Made by a program: the position numbers and the translations under genes. The notes under the pieces were generated by a model. It was not told the DNA's origin, searched no databases, and worked only from the letters and a program-made list of their open reading frames with translations. A stretch of 64,000 nucleotides of DNA, taken from NCBI RefSeq assembly GCF_020782875.1, contig NZ_JAJGBN010000007.1, positions 1-64,000 on the forward strand, read 5' to 3'. Source of the DNA: Allomuricauda sp. M10 (lineage in GTDB: Bacteria; Bacteroidota; Bacteroidia; Flavobacteriales; Flavobacteriaceae). Shown one piece after another: positions 52,059-60,126 of this stretch; position 1 is the stretch's first letter, and each line of letters begins with the position of its first letter.

Positions 52059-52400
52059 GTGGGTTTCTTAAAGCTTCTCTTATGTGTACACTTTCTGTGG
52101 ACATTTAACCATCAATGCCCTACCATTTATTTTGACCAAGGCCTACCACAAACTGATGTAAGGAGCGGATTGACCGAGCATCAAAAAAAACAATATTCCT
52201 TTTTGGAGGAAAAATCCCCATTGGCCATTATCCAGAACCAACCCAACTTTAAAAATAAGGGCTTCTCCCAGTATTTGTGGCATTATGCCCCAATTGTCCC
52301 AGGAGTTGAAGTCCAGGAAGAGTATGGTTCACATGCCATGGGACTCATACATTTTCATTTTAAAAGGCTATTACTGTTCCCCTTCCATAGTTTTCCTTGA
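52059..52400 (+). CDS. Possible small exported protein of unknown function
   Basis: A 113-codon frame with GTG start. The first 15 residues (GFLKLLLCVHFLWTF) could be a signal or membrane helix; the rest is soluble with a conserved-looking NFKNKGFSQYLWHYAPIVPG. I do not recognise a family. In its favour are a promoter ending 20 bp upstream and a hairpin 13 bp downstream. Against it are the GTG start and an odd His/Phe-rich C-terminus. It could equally be an untranslated RNA. Confidence 0.35.
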   Translation: MGFLKLLLCVHFLWTFNHQCPTIYFDQGLPQTDVRSGLTEHQKKQYSFLEEKSPLAIIQNQPNFKNKGFSQYLWHYAPIVPGVEVQEEYGSHAMGLIHFHFKRLLLFPFHSFP

Positions 52401-52412
52401 TCTACTATCTAT

Positions 52413-52436
52413 CTCCGCTGCAAAGTGGAGGCTTTT
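52413..52436 (+). terminator. Weak terminator-like hairpin
   Basis: CTCCGCT (52413-52419) pairs with AGTGGAG (52424-52430), with one G-U pair, around a GCAA tetraloop, then GCTTTTGAGATTTTG. It may end the transcript started near 52046. Confidence 0.4.
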
Positions 52437-52477
52437 GAGATTTTGATCAATGATAAGTAACACTAAAATTTAATACT

Positions 52478-52981
52478 ATGGATTATGGTATGGGCCTAAT
52501 ATCGGCCCTATTGACGCTTGTAATTTTTCTGCCCTTTTTTTATGCTGCCCTTTTAGGAAAAAAGCAGACAAAAAAAATAAGGGAACAATTTGAAAATGAG
52601 ATTGTACGAGGTGGATATCGTCTCGATTATAAGGATTTCTGGGGAAACACCTTGATTGGTTTGGATAAGACGAAGTCAAAGCTTATTTATTTACGACTCA
52701 ACAAAAATGAATTGATCAGGAAAGAAATTTCAATGAAAACCATCAAGGGTTGTACAGTTTCCACTCAAGAAGTGAACCAGAGGATAAACGGGGAGCTAAT
52801 CACATATCGAAAAAGTGTAGACCTTGAACTCATGCTGCATGGACAAAAGGAAATCCAGCTCAACTTCTTTGATTGTAATGGATATTGCAAGGAGGATTAC
52901 GATATAAAACGGGCCGAAAAATGGAAAGAGCTGATTTTGGGGTATACCGTTCCTTCAAGACCATTTAGGGCCGCGGCCTAA
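52478..52981 (+). CDS. Membrane-anchored hypothetical protein
   Basis: A 167-residue protein with one N-terminal membrane helix (about 6-26) and a cytoplasmic part rich in Lys and Glu. The soluble region reads like a small PH-like beta barrel (KLIYLRLNKNELIRKEISMKTIKGCTVS, VDLELMLHGQKEIQLNFFDCNG). I do not know the family. It stands alone on the plus strand, 207 bp before the amino acid permease gene, with no obvious promoter. Confidence 0.65.
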   Translation: MDYGMGLISALLTLVIFLPFFYAALLGKKQTKKIREQFENEIVRGGYRLDYKDFWGNTLIGLDKTKSKLIYLRLNKNELIRKEISMKTIKGCTVSTQEVNQRINGELITYRKSVDLELMLHGQKEIQLNFFDCNGYCKEDYDIKRAEKWKELILGYTVPSRPFRAAA

Positions 52982-53188
52982 TTTGGCACTAACAATGGTC
53001 GGAATCGATCATTTGCCAAAACGGATGGCCTGATTGTTATAGGGAAAGGAATGTACATAGCGGCACAATGCCAAGATTCATTTAAATGCCTGTTAGGCAT
53101 TAAGAGCTTTGATTCTTTTCCCTGAACAAGATTTTTATCTGTCAAATCAACATGATTCCTTTTAAACAATCGAATAAAAAGTAAAAAG

Positions 53189-54688
53189 ATGTTACAGCAA
53201 TTATTCAGGAAAAAAACGTTGGAACAGCTCCAAAAAGAATCAGAAGGCTCTTCCCTTAAAAAGTCGTTGGGTGTTTTTGATTTGACCATGCTAGGTATAG
53301 GGGCCATTATAGGAACAGGGATTTTTGTACTTACGGGAGAGGCCGCTGCCGGTACGGAGCATGCTATGGGGGCAGGTCCGGCACTTACGGTATCTTTTGT
53401 GATTACGGGATTGGCCTGTCTTTTTGCGGCCCTATGTTATGCAGAGTTTGCCTCCATGATACCGGTTTCGGGCAGTGCTTATACCTACGCCTATAATTCT
53501 TTTGGGGAACTATTGGCATGGATCATTGGTTGGGATCTTGTTTTGGAATATGCCGTGGGCAACGTAGCAGTGGCCATAGGCTGGTCAGGATATTTTAAGA
53601 ACCTTCTAGATGGATTTGGTTTGTATTTGCCTGGATGGATGTCGGCGGCGACAGGTACACAAATGGTACAGTTGCCATCAGGTGTATGGACCGAGTTGAC
53701 GCCAGGTATCTCATCCCAGTACGGCAGTTTGGTACATTCCATGCCACAAGTCACCTCTTTATTGAATTTTCCTGCCCTTGTCATCACACTAGTGGTTACG
53801 CTATTGCTTTATATAGGCATCAAGGAGTCGGCAAGGGTAAATGCCTCTTTGGTCATTGTTAAACTAGTGCTGATCGGTATTTTTCTATGGTTCGGAATCC
53901 CGCATTTTAATCCATCGGAGCATTGGAAGGACTTTGCACCCAATGGTTGGCAAGGTATTATGACCGGTGCGGCCCTCGTCTTCTTTGCCTACGTGGGGTT
54001 TGATGCGGTAAGTACAACGGCTGAAGAATCCAAAAATCCGCAAAGGGACCTGCCCAGGGCCATGATCTTTGCCTTGGTGGTGTGCACCTTGTTATATATT
54101 GTTGTGGCAGGGGCATTGACAGGAATGGTTCCATTGGATGTACTGGCCAATGAAAAGCCTGTGGCCGAGGCCCTCTTATCGGTTGGGGAAGGCAATGTGG
54201 CCTTGTTGATAGCCATCGGGATAACACTGACCATGCCCACCGTACTTTTGGTCATGCAATTGGGCCAGATACGGATCTTGTATTCCATGAGTCGTGATGG
54301 TTTAATGGGTAGACGATTTAGCCAAATACACCCGAAATTTTCAACACCCTCATTCGCAACCCTCATGGTAGGTCTCTTTGTAGGAGTCTTGGCAGCCACT
54401 ATTGATATAGGCATAGCTGCCGAACTGACCAACATTGGTACTTTGTTCGCCTTTGTACTGGTGGCCATCGGTATTTGGGTGCTTAGGGTAAAACAACCCG
54501 ATGCGCCCAGAAGATTCAAGACACCTTGGTTCAAGGTGGTGTGTACGCTTTGTGTGGTAACCTGTTTGGCCCTTATGCTTTCCCTTCCAACGGTGACGTG
54601 GTACCGTTTTGTGTTATGGATGGTTTTGGGAGTTGTTGTTTACCTGCTCTATGGGTTTAGAAAAAGCAAACTGAGCCCTGCGGCCTAG
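53189..54688 (+). CDS. APC-family amino acid permease (cationic amino acid transporter-like)
   Basis: Inner-membrane secondary transporter of 499 residues with about 12 helices. LGIGAIIGTGIFVLTGEAA (about 35-53) is the substrate-binding helix 1 of APC transporters, and YAEFASMIPVSGSAYTYAYNSFGELLAWIIGWDLVLEYAVG is characteristic for the CAT subgroup. FFAYVGFDAVSTTAEESKNPQRDLPRA is also diagnostic. The specific amino acid is unknown. The next gene, a small membrane protein, follows after 63 bp. Confidence 0.88.
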   Translation: MLQQLFRKKTLEQLQKESEGSSLKKSLGVFDLTMLGIGAIIGTGIFVLTGEAAAGTEHAMGAGPALTVSFVITGLACLFAALCYAEFASMIPVSGSAYTYAYNSFGELLAWIIGWDLVLEYAVGNVAVAIGWSGYFKNLLDGFGLYLPGWMSAATGTQMVQLPSGVWTELTPGISSQYGSLVHSMPQVTSLLNFPALVITLVVTLLLYIGIKESARVNASLVIVKLVLIGIFLWFGIPHFNPSEHWKDFAPNGWQGIMTGAALVFFAYVGFDAVSTTAEESKNPQRDLPRAMIFALVVCTLLYIVVAGALTGMVPLDVLANEKPVAEALLSVGEGNVALLIAIGITLTMPTVLLVMQLGQIRILYSMSRDGLMGRRFSQIHPKFSTPSFATLMVGLFVGVLAATIDIGIAAELTNIGTLFAFVLVAIGIWVLRVKQPDAPRRFKTPWFKVVCTLCVVTCLALMLSLPTVTWYRFVLWMVLGVVVYLLYGFRKSKLSPAA

Positions 54689-54751
54689 GTATCGGTTCAT
54701 GGAAAGGTTAATGTTGAAATTACAACATTGAAATTGGATGGTAATAAACAT

Positions 54752-55015
54752 ATGAAGGCAATCAATACATTTATTTTGACCCATGTCCGCTCCATTGAAA
54801 TGATTGGGGTCCTTATGCGCATTTCCAGTTTTTCGTTGGTAAGCTGGATGGGAGAAGAGAGTCCTTTTCTCTTTGTATGGGCCTTCAATACATTGGATGC
54901 CATCATCCTTTCATGGACTGCAGTCTTAAAAGGGGATAGGCCCTATACGATTCTCAATGTATTCTGGATAGGGGTGGGCCTTGTGGGAATTTTAAGGGCT
55001 TCAGGGGTGATATGA
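54752..55015 (+). CDS. Small membrane protein (87 residues)
   Basis: The ATG giving MKAINTFILTHVRSIEMIG is preferred over the upstream TTG. Three hydrophobic segments (about 15-32, 37-52, 65-83) suggest a small integral membrane protein; SWMGEESPFLFVWAFNTLDAIILSWTAVLK is its most distinctive part. Family not recognised with certainty; small proteins of this make-up are found next to transporters. It stands between the permease and the sigma-54 regulator genes on the same strand. Confidence 0.6.
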   Translation: MKAINTFILTHVRSIEMIGVLMRISSFSLVSWMGEESPFLFVWAFNTLDAIILSWTAVLKGDRPYTILNVFWIGVGLVGILRASGVI

Positions 55016-55169
55016 CCCATGGAGATAGGAACTACTTACGGCCTTAGCCATGACAAAAAAACGATGAATACGTTCCTAAGGCTAAGTATTATTGGAAATT
55101 GCCAAAAAAATCTTAAATTATTACCACTAATTATTACGGGGTAGGTAAGAAAGTTCAAATTCCAATATA

Positions 55170-58100
55170 GTGGTTTACAAGGATGTGACATTGCTGCACG
55201 AGCTTAAACATAACCATGGTTTTTCGGATGTTTTTCTAGAAACTATTAGGGATGGGTTGCTCATTTCGGATACCGATGGCACCGTAGTAATGGTCAATTC
55301 AATCCTATGCAAGATGACCGGTTTTAGCAAGGAGGAATTGTTGGGTACCTCGGCCCCATACCCGTTTTGGCCCCCGGAACTTTATGATACTTTTCGGGAC
55401 GGGGTCAAGCAGACACTGAACGAAGATTTTAAGGGAGAATATGAAACAGTGCATCTCCGCAAAGGAGGGGAGCGCTTCCCGGTTTGGATCTTTGTGGCCA
55501 GCATAAAGAATCAAGAAGGTAGGGTAGTGGCCCATTTGGCTCTTATGCAGGATCTTAGTGAAGAAAGAAAAGATGTTTCAAATGTTGGTTCACCCAACCA
55601 AGAACTGTTTACCACTTTAAGTTACCGTAAAAAATATATGGACCTTTTGGTGGAAAAAAAGCTTTTGTCCCAATTGGACTATACCTTGAACAATATCAGT
55701 GACGGCATTATTTCCCTTGATAAAGATTGGAACTATACCTACATCAACCAAAATGCGGCCGCTATTTTAGGAAGAACACCCAGTAGTCTTATAGGGAAGA
55801 ATATTTGGGAGGAATATCCCGGGGTGGACCAGTTGTCTTTTTATAAAGTATGTTTGGAGGCATTTGAAACCCAACAAAAAAAAGAGCTCACGGAGTATTA
55901 TGGCCCCCTTGGTAAATGGTTTGAAAATAGATTTTACCCTTCACCTGAAGGAATGACCGTTTATTTTTCCGATGTCACGGATAAGAAGAGTGCGGAAGCC
56001 AGTTTGGTACATAAGGAGAAGCTTTTGGGGATTATCAATAAATCTGTTACCCAACCTTTGTTCATTTTGGAGGTAAGTGGTAGAGATAGGTTCAAGTTTA
56101 TTTCTGTTAGCCAAAGTTTTTTGGAGGCTATGAAAATCACAGAAAATGATGTGATGAATAAATTTGCGGATGAACTGGTATCCGGACCTACACTGTTATT
56201 GCTCGTAAAAAATTGTAATGACGCGATCAAAAGTAAAGGTACCGTACAATATGTAGAGACCACTCCAAAACCTGACCAGTCTTTTAAAACTGCCCTTATT
56301 TCCATTAGTCCCTTGTTCAATGACCAACAACAATGTACCAATTTGGTTGGACTGGTCAACGATATTACAGAAATAAAAAGGATTGAAGAGCATTTACTGG
56401 AAAGCAAGAACTACTTGGACAACATCCTCAACAATATTGGCGACCCCATTTTTGTAAAGGATGATGAAAGTAGATTATTACTGGTGAACGATGCTTTTTG
56501 TAGCATTTTTGATCTTTCAAGGCCAGATATATTGGGCAAGACGCTGGTTGAAGATGTATCACAGGAAGAAGGAGAAGAGTTTTTAAAAATAGATCGACAA
56601 GTCTTGGAATCAGGAAAGGAGATACTGAACGAGGAAAGCCTAACGGTCCGCGGTGGTGAAACCAAGATCATTTCCACCAAAAAAACCAGGTTTGTGGATG
56701 AAAAGGGGAAGAAATTTTTAATCGGAATCATCCGCGATATCACCGAACGAAAAAAAACGGAATTGGAATTAAAGTCCGCAAAAGAATATTCCGAAAACCT
56801 AATAGATTCCATGCACGAAGGGCTAGTGGTCTTTAATATGCATACCGAGATCACAGGAGTCAACCCCTCATTTTGTAAGATGTCCGGTTTTTCGGAAGAA
56901 GAATTGATTGGGCAACAATGTCCCTACCCTTTTTCCCCCCCGGAGATCGAGGATGAATCCAATTTGCGACACGAAAAAATTGAGAAGGGCGAAACGCTGG
57001 ATAATTTTGAAACGATCTACATGCGCAAGGACGGAAGCCGTTTTAACGTTGATGTCATGATTTCCCTCTTGCGGAATGATGAGGACAGGATCATATCCTA
57101 CTTTGCTACTGTTATTGACACAACGGCTCGGAAAAAAGCAGAGCAGGAACTAAAATTGGCCAAAGAGTTTACCGATAATCTTGTCATGTCCATGCAAGAA
57201 GGGCTGATCATTGTGAACCTGGAGGGTAAAATTATTTTGGTGAACGATTCCACGTGCAACATCCTAGGTTACGCAAGGGACGAGCTCATAGGGCTTACCT
57301 TGCCCTATCCCTTTGCCAAACCTGAGGATTTTCAGACCATTACCAAAACCAACCGGAAAGTGGCCGCAGGCGAAGCTCCTTCCTTTCAATTTGAATTTAT
57401 AAGAAAAAATGGCGAAATGTTCCTCGCAACATTTTTGACAGGGAACATTACAAACGACAAAGGGGAAGTTATAGCCCTGTTCGGGACCATGAAGGATATT
57501 TCCGATGAGGTTAAGGCCAGGACTTTATTGGTGGAGAGTGCCCAGAAATCGACCAAAAAGAAAGATGTTATCCTAAAACTTGCAGGTCTGGTCGGAAAGG
57601 ATTTTAAGGACTCTTTAAACCTGATCACCCAATTGGCCGCTGAAACCCTGAATGTGGAAAGGGTAAGCGTTTGGAAATTCAATGTAGAGGGAACGACCAT
57701 TTCGTGTGAAAACCTTTATAGTCTAGGCAAAATGGAGCATTCCGAAGGAATGGTGATTTCCAAAATCGATAACCCCAAGTATTTTGAAGCCCTGGAGAAA
57801 AAACAGACCGTTTTGGTCAATAACATTCAAACGGATGACATTACCAAAATGTTCTTGAAAGATTATTTGGTGCCCAACAATATCAAGTCACTAATGGATG
57901 TATTTGTGAACAGTGCAGACGGTTATTATGGCATCATTTGTTTTGAACATGTGGGGAACGATAGCAGGGAGTGGAGTGCGGACGAACAGGAATTTGCCAC
58001 CTCGATCGCCAATATTGTTTCCCTGATGGTAGAAAGTACTGAGCGTAAGATAGCGGAAGAAAAGCTCATCCGATCTAATGAAGAACTGGCGAATGCCAAT

Positions 58101-59117
58101 TCCGAACTGAACGAACTCAGGACCAAACTGGAACTGGAGAACATTTATCTGAGAAACGAATTGGACCTGGTCTTCAATTTTGAGGAAATGGTCTATGGCA
58201 GTGCGGCTTTCAGCAATGTTCTTACCGAAGTGGAAAAAGTGGCCCCCACCAATGCAACAGTGTTGCTCTTGGGAGAATCCGGTACTGGAAAGGAGTTGTT
58301 GGCGAGGGCCATTCACAACATCGGTTCACGAAATACCAAACCGTTGATCAAGGTAAATTGCTCGGCCATTCCAAGGGAATTGATCGAGAGTGAATTATTT
58401 GGACATAAAAAGGGGTCGTTTACCGGTGCCGTAACGGATAAGGTGGGCAAATTTGAACTGGCAAACGGGGGTACCCTTTTTTTGGATGAAATAGGGGAAT
58501 TACCCATAGATATGCAGCCAAAAATATTGCGGTTCCTGCAAGAAGGTGAAATAGAAGTGGTAGGTGGAACCGAAATAAAGAAAGTGGATGTGAGGGTCAT
58601 TGCCGCCACCAATAGAAATCTAAAGGAAGAAATAGAAAAAAAACGGTTTAGGGAGGACCTTTACTTTAGGTTGAATGTTTTTCCGATCATGGTGCCCGCG
58701 CTTAGGGACAGAAAAGAAGACATTCCATTATTGGTGGAACACTTTGTGGACAAGTTCAACAAACACTATAATAAAAATATCAAATATGTTACCGACGCGG
58801 CTATGGACAAGCTGAAAAGCTACGATTGGCCGGGAAATATAAGGGAACTGGAAAACCTAATAGAGCGGGCATCCATTCTATCCAACGGGGAGACCCTTGT
58901 TATACCCGGTTTTGAGTCCGAAGCCCAAAAAGCCAAAATGCCCATCAAGGAAAAGAACATGTCACTCGAAACCATTCAAAGAAACCATATCATTGGGGTC
59001 TTGGAAAAATGCAACTGGAAAATTTCCGGACCCAATAGTGCCTCTGTCATCCTAGAGCTTAAACCCAGCACCTTGAGGGATAAGATGCTGAAACTGGGCA
59101 TCCAAAAAAACGATTAA
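55170..59117 (+). CDS. Sigma-54-dependent regulator with six PAS domains and GAF (enhancer-binding protein)
   Basis: A 1315-residue transcription activator. Six PAS modules in row occupy about 15-130, 170-265, 285-405, 412-530, 538-655 and 663-785; PAS 1, 5 and 6 share the motif pattern G-S/Y...E-E/D-L-x-G...PYPF. A GAF domain follows at about 805-960, a coiled coil at 960-1005, then the AAA+ domain (about 1010-1240) with Walker A GESGTGKE (about 1035-1042), the sigma-54 contact loop GSFTGA (about 1081-1086) and Walker B LFLDEIGE. A Fis-type HTH ends it (about 1265-1313). GTG start. No receiver domain is present, so signals enter through PAS/GAF. Two palindromes and a -24/-12 promoter follow. 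Confidence 0.92.
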   Translation: MVYKDVTLLHELKHNHGFSDVFLETIRDGLLISDTDGTVVMVNSILCKMTGFSKEELLGTSAPYPFWPPELYDTFRDGVKQTLNEDFKGEYETVHLRKGGERFPVWIFVASIKNQEGRVVAHLALMQDLSEERKDVSNVGSPNQELFTTLSYRKKYMDLLVEKKLLSQLDYTLNNISDGIISLDKDWNYTYINQNAAAILGRTPSSLIGKNIWEEYPGVDQLSFYKVCLEAFETQQKKELTEYYGPLGKWFENRFYPSPEGMTVYFSDVTDKKSAEASLVHKEKLLGIINKSVTQPLFILEVSGRDRFKFISVSQSFLEAMKITENDVMNKFADELVSGPTLLLLVKNCNDAIKSKGTVQYVETTPKPDQSFKTALISISPLFNDQQQCTNLVGLVNDITEIKRIEEHLLESKNYLDNILNNIGDPIFVKDDESRLLLVNDAFCSIFDLSRPDILGKTLVEDVSQEEGEEFLKIDRQVLESGKEILNEESLTVRGGETKIISTKKTRFVDEKGKKFLIGIIRDITERKKTELELKSAKEYSENLIDSMHEGLVVFNMHTEITGVNPSFCKMSGFSEEELIGQQCPYPFSPPEIEDESNLRHEKIEKGETLDNFETIYMRKDGSRFNVDVMISLLRNDEDRIISYFATVIDTTARKKAEQELKLAKEFTDNLVMSMQEGLIIVNLEGKIILVNDSTCNILGYARDELIGLTLPYPFAKPEDFQTITKTNRKVAAGEAPSFQFEFIRKNGEMFLATFLTGNITNDKGEVIALFGTMKDISDEVKARTLLVESAQKSTKKKDVILKLAGLVGKDFKDSLNLITQLAAETLNVERVSVWKFNVEGTTISCENLYSLGKMEHSEGMVISKIDNPKYFEALEKKQTVLVNNIQTDDITKMFLKDYLVPNNIKSLMDVFVNSADGYYGIICFEHVGNDSREWSADEQEFATSIANIVSLMVESTERKIAEEKLIRSNEELANANSELNELRTKLELENIYLRNELDLVFNFEEMVYGSAAFSNVLTEVEKVAPTNATVLLLGESGTGKELLARAIHNIGSRNTKPLIKVNCSAIPRELIESELFGHKKGSFTGAVTDKVGKFELANGGTLFLDEIGELPIDMQPKILRFLQEGEIEVVGGTEIKKVDVRVIAATNRNLKEEIEKKRFREDLYFRLNVFPIMVPALRDRKEDIPLLVEHFVDKFNKHYNKNIKYVTDAAMDKLKSYDWPGNIRELENLIERASILSNGETLVIPGFESEAQKAKMPIKEKNMSLETIQRNHIIGVLEKCNWKISGPNSASVILELKPSTLRDKMLKLGIQKND

Positions 59118-59120
59118 AAA

Positions 59121-59134
59121 CACGGTATACCGTG
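59121..59134. promoter_or_regulatory. Candidate enhancer site 1 for the sigma-54 regulator
   Basis: CACGGTATACCGTG is a perfect 14-bp palindrome beginning 4 bp after the regulator stop codon. The same 14 bases recur at 59163-59176. Both are preceded by an A5 run. Confidence 0.8.
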
Positions 59135-59162
59135 AAAACGCTTCTTTATCAACCGCCAAAAA

Positions 59163-59176
59163 CACGGTATACCGTG
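59163..59176. promoter_or_regulatory. Candidate enhancer site 2 for the sigma-54 regulator
   Basis: An exact second copy of CACGGTATACCGTG, here within the longer perfect palindrome ACACGGTATACCGTGT (59162-59177). Its centre is 42 bp, exactly four helical turns, from site 1, so two dimers would bind one DNA face, about 100 bp upstream of the -24/-12 promoter. Confidence 0.82.
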
Positions 59177-59222
59177 TAGCTTTCCAATTGATATAAAATT
59201 TAAAAACATTTATTTTATTGAT

Positions 59223-59257
59223 ATTCAGTTGTTTGCAAGTTTAATATTCAACTGAAT
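59223..59257. repeat. 9-bp inverted repeat between enhancer and promoter
   Basis: ATTCAGTTG (59223-59231) and CAACTGAAT (59249-59257) form a perfect inverted repeat around 17 AT-rich bases, just upstream of the -24 box. It may mark a bending-protein site or a cruciform; function unknown. Confidence 0.4.
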
Positions 59258-59263
59258 CCCGTT

Positions 59264-59278
59264 TGGCACATCCATTGA
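59264..59278 (+). promoter_or_regulatory. Sigma-54 (-24/-12) promoter of the signalling operon
   Basis: TGGCACA-TCCA-TTGA matches the consensus TGGCACG-N4-TTGC with correct spacing; the -12 GC is GA here. Transcription should start near 59290, about 11 bp before the first ATG at 59301. It is the only -24/-12 element I found in the window. Confidence 0.7.
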
Positions 59279-59300
59279 CTTCCAAATCCAAATAGAAATC

Positions 59301-59714
59301 ATGGAAGACAAGATTGGTATGGAAGGGGTGTTGATTTGGTTGGATTCGAATATGGTCCATTGTCTTATCACTACGGATTTTGAGCATCAGGTTTTGGATA
59401 GAAAGACCTATTTGGCCCTTTTTGAAAAAATAAGGGTCGTATCCAAAGGTAAAAACCTTCCATTATTGATCCATTTGACCGATGTGGGGAGCTATAAGGC
59501 AAAACAACTGTTTGAATTTTTGTCACCGTCCTCATATGTCGATTGTTTTGCACCGTTCCGCATTTTTTTGGTCAAGTCCTTCTTTGTGAAGATGATGATG
59601 TCTATAAGCTGCATCACCAATGGGAATGCCTTTTGGGACACCATTTTTTACAACCGTAAGGAGGCTTTGGAATATTGTCAAAAAAGAGCAAGGGAATTTG
59701 AACTTGTACACTAA
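59301..59714 (+). CDS. STAS/SEC14-like (DUF7793-type) protein, copy 1
   Basis: A 137-residue soluble protein, first gene behind the -24/-12 promoter. The layout is a short N-terminal beta part (VLIWLDSNMVHCLITTDFEH), a helix with KTYLALFEKIRVVSKGKNLPLLIHLTDVGSY and a C-terminal NRKEALEYCQKRA helix, resembling the SpoIIAA/SEC14-like family seen beside Bacteroidota histidine kinases. The gene at 59725 is a clear paralogue, sharing LPLLI and EALEYC/KATEYC. It may be a protein-interaction switch. Function is unknown. Confidence 0.7.
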   Translation: MEDKIGMEGVLIWLDSNMVHCLITTDFEHQVLDRKTYLALFEKIRVVSKGKNLPLLIHLTDVGSYKAKQLFEFLSPSSYVDCFAPFRIFLVKSFFVKMMMSISCITNGNAFWDTIFYNRKEALEYCQKRAREFELVH

Positions 59715-59724
59715 ACCAAATACC

Positions 59725-60123
59725 ATGGAAGAAATAAAGATTCAGGGCCATGCCAAATTCTGGATTGGGGAGGAAGGCATCCTTCATTGCAAACTCAGCA
59801 ATTCGAACATGGATAAAAAACTCGATTATAAAACGGCTCAGTTATACTTGGAGGCCATCGAGACCCTGTCAAAAGGAAGGCCAATGCCCCTTCTTATAGA
59901 CCTAAGGAGTACCAAGGGTACATTTTCCAGTGCCGCAGCCCAGTTGCTCGCAAAGAGTTTGGACAACATGCCCTCCGTGCTTTGTGAAGGGTATGTGGTG
60001 AGTACCCTTTCCGTAAAACTACTGGTTCAGGCATATAAGCGCATCTACAAAACAAAAATTCCTTTTGGCATATTCAATAATCTGAATAAGGCCACAGAGT
60101 ATTGCTTATCACATAATAATTGA
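59725..60123 (+). CDS. STAS/SEC14-like (DUF7793-type) protein, copy 2
   Basis: Start set at MEEIKIQGHAKFWIGEEGILHCKL because the family begins so; the 35 codons before it overlap copy 1. A 132-residue protein with KTAQLYLEAIETLSKGRPMPLLIDLRSTKGTFSSAAAQLLAK as the conserved centre and NNLNKATEYCL at the end, matching copy 1 across its length with low identity. It lies 10 bp after copy 1 and 3 bp before the histidine kinase gene, so it is part of the same transcript. Confidence 0.75.
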   Translation: MEEIKIQGHAKFWIGEEGILHCKLSNSNMDKKLDYKTAQLYLEAIETLSKGRPMPLLIDLRSTKGTFSSAAAQLLAKSLDNMPSVLCEGYVVSTLSVKLLVQAYKRIYKTKIPFGIFNNLNKATEYCLSHNN

Positions 60124-60126
60124 GCT

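Noticed and set aside
52983..53002. TTGGCAC sequence as a second sigma-54 promoter before the permease gene
   Set aside because: No TTGC at the right distance; the -12 element is missing.
53989..54534. 181-codon minus-strand frame
   Set aside because: Antisense shadow inside the amino acid permease gene.
55961..56863. Two long minus-strand frames (148 and 150 codons)
   Set aside because: Antisense to the PAS region of the sigma-54 regulator, Ser- and Phe-rich, without family features.
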